This document shows positions 5,642-6,475 of a DNA stretch of 6,475 bases, piece after piece (within the stretch, counting starts at the first letter, position 1; every line of letters starts with the position of its first letter). The notes beneath the pieces are model-generated. The model had not been told where the DNA came from and ran no database searches. It saw only the letters and a program-made list of their open reading frames with translations. The position numbers were made by a program, and so were the translations under genes. The stretch lies in the NCBI GenBank assembly GCA_016764335.1, contig JAESSB010000011.1:13239-19713 (forward strand). Direction: 5' to 3'. The stretch comes from Magnetovibrio sp. GTDB taxonomy: Bacteria; Pseudomonadota; Alphaproteobacteria; Rhodospirillales; Magnetovibrionaceae.

Positions 5642-6475
5642 TTAAGACGTTAACGCTTCAATTTTTAGGGTTTGACTGTCAACGATTTTCAGCGCGCCAT
5701 AGCCCGGAGGCGTTTCCCAGGTCAAAGCACCAAAGCTTTTGCATTTGGGACAATGGGGTTGCCATTCGGTTTCGACATGACCGCAACTGGAACAGACCCA
5801 AGCTGGATCTGCTGCCGCTTGGGCTCCACGCGTCAACCACGCCCGTACTTTTTCCTTATCGCCCCGGTCTTCGTCTTCTAACCGCGCCATTAAGGTGTAA
5901 AGTGTGCGCGTGTTGCGTCCTGCGTCCAGGGCCGCTTGCAAATGGCTGCGCGCCTGACCCCATAATTTAGCATCCAGCGCCACCGTTGCCGCCGTGATGT
6001 GTCCGTCTGGCGCACCGGGATGCAAGACCAACAGTTTGGCTGCGGTGGAAACGCGTTTAAGGCCGTCTTCACAGCCCGAGGCTTCCATATAGAGTGTTGC
6101 CAAGTCCGGGTGCGGGGTCAAAACCCAGGCTTTTTCAAGCACGTTCACCGCCCTACGGGTATTACCTGCTGTAAGGTAAAGCCGTGCCAAACGCAAAACG
6201 GCGGGGATCAGCTTTGCATCTTCACGCACCGCCTTAACAGCAAATTTTAGGGCATCCGCCGGATTTTTGGCTTGTTCCGCGTCTAGGCTTTGCCCCAACA
6301 AAGCCACCGCACGGCGATATTTGCTTACGGGGCCGGGTAAGGCTTTTAATTTTATCACTTGCGTTAAAGCTTCGCTGGCTTGAGTCCAACGACCGCCGCG
6401 GGCTTCCAGTTCAAATAAGGTGTTAGCGGTCCATACACTTTTGGGTTTTAAAGCTTGGGCACGTTTGGCCAATTT
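5642..6475 (-). CDS. hemY: HemY-like TPR protein with C-terminal zinc ribbon, 5' end beyond window
   Basis: The frame is open to the right edge for 277 codons before the TAA at 5642-5644. No true start is visible, and the HemY_N membrane segment expected in this family would lie outside the window. The visible part is mostly TPR-like helical repeats, such as PADALKFAVKAVREDAKLIPAVLRLARLY followed by NTRRAVNVLEKAWVLTPHPDLATLY-type pairs. It ends in AWVCSSCG...HCPKCKSFGAL, a zinc ribbon whose four cysteines (about residues 227, 230, 241 and 244 of the fragment) fit CxxC-x10-CxxC. HemY is an inner-membrane TPR protein linked to haem synthesis genes, with no established catalytic role. The form with a terminal zinc ribbon is one I associate with Alphaproteobacteria. 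Other TPR/zinc-ribbon proteins are possible, but the tail fits HemY well. It appears to be core genome flanking the tRNA. Confidence 0.8.
   Translation of the reverse strand, partial: KLAKRAQALKPKSVWTANTLFELEARGGRWTQASEALTQVIKLKALPGPVSKYRRAVALLGQSLDAEQAKNPADALKFAVKAVREDAKLIPAVLRLARLYLTAGNTRRAVNVLEKAWVLTPHPDLATLYMEASGCEDGLKRVSTAAKLLVLHPGAPDGHITAATVALDAKLWGQARSHLQAALDAGRNTRTLYTLMARLEDEDRGDKEKVRAWLTRGAQAAADPAWVCSSCGHVETEWQPHCPKCKSFGALTWETPPGYGALKIVDSQTLKIEALTS

Noticed and set aside
1..6475. CRISPR array or tandem repeat array
   Set aside because: No regularly spaced repeat with unique spacers was seen. The repeats present are a single pair in hsdS and short palindromes.

Overview
The window joins a chromosomal tRNA locus to a decayed integrative element that carries a type I restriction-modification (R-M) operon. 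The right side (about 5510-6475) looks like core genome: the C-terminal part of a HemY-like TPR protein, followed on the same strand by a tRNA-Thr(CGU) gene with its own promoter and terminator. A HemY-like protein that ends in a two-CxxC zinc ribbon is a form I associate with Alphaproteobacteria, so an alphaproteobacterium of moderate G+C is the best guess. No taxon-specific marker is present, so this is inference.

Immediately 3' of the tRNA, at 5096-5483 on the + strand, lies a tyrosine-recombinase (phage or island integrase) pseudogene. It is broken by at least two internal deletions and three frame changes. Just upstream of it is what looks like the C-terminal scrap of an excisionase-type helix-turn-helix protein. 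The order xis-int-tRNA 3' end is the classical layout of an element integrated at a tRNA gene, so everything left of about 5512 is probably island DNA. Its integrase is dead, so the island cannot move by its own means.

A stretch of about 450 bp (4558-5009) without a convincing gene separates the divergent integrase remnant and restriction operon. It holds several inverted repeats: an imperfect 11+6+11 repeat upstream of hsdR, a perfect 7+6+7 repeat, a perfect 6+4+6 repeat, and a palindromic motif that recurs at 58-59 bp steps.

The left 4.5 kb is one minus-strand operon: hsdR (EcoR124I-like restriction and translocation subunit, full length), a DinD-family gene that seems to lack about 50 C-terminal residues, and hsdS (specificity subunit, running off the window). 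Spacing is tight: 20 bp between hsdR and dinD, and 1 bp between dinD and hsdS. No hsdM methyltransferase gene is in the window. A working system needs it, so it is either beyond the left edge or lost. HsdS would direct an M2S methyltransferase to its target, and HsdR would add ATP-driven translocation and cleavage. The DinD-family protein is the unusual member; its E. coli relative is SOS-induced and acts on RecA filaments. I do not see a wholly new system here. The most interesting points are the truncated DinD between R and S, the exact DNA repeat at the two HsdS half-domains, and the regulatory-looking repeats upstream of hsdR.
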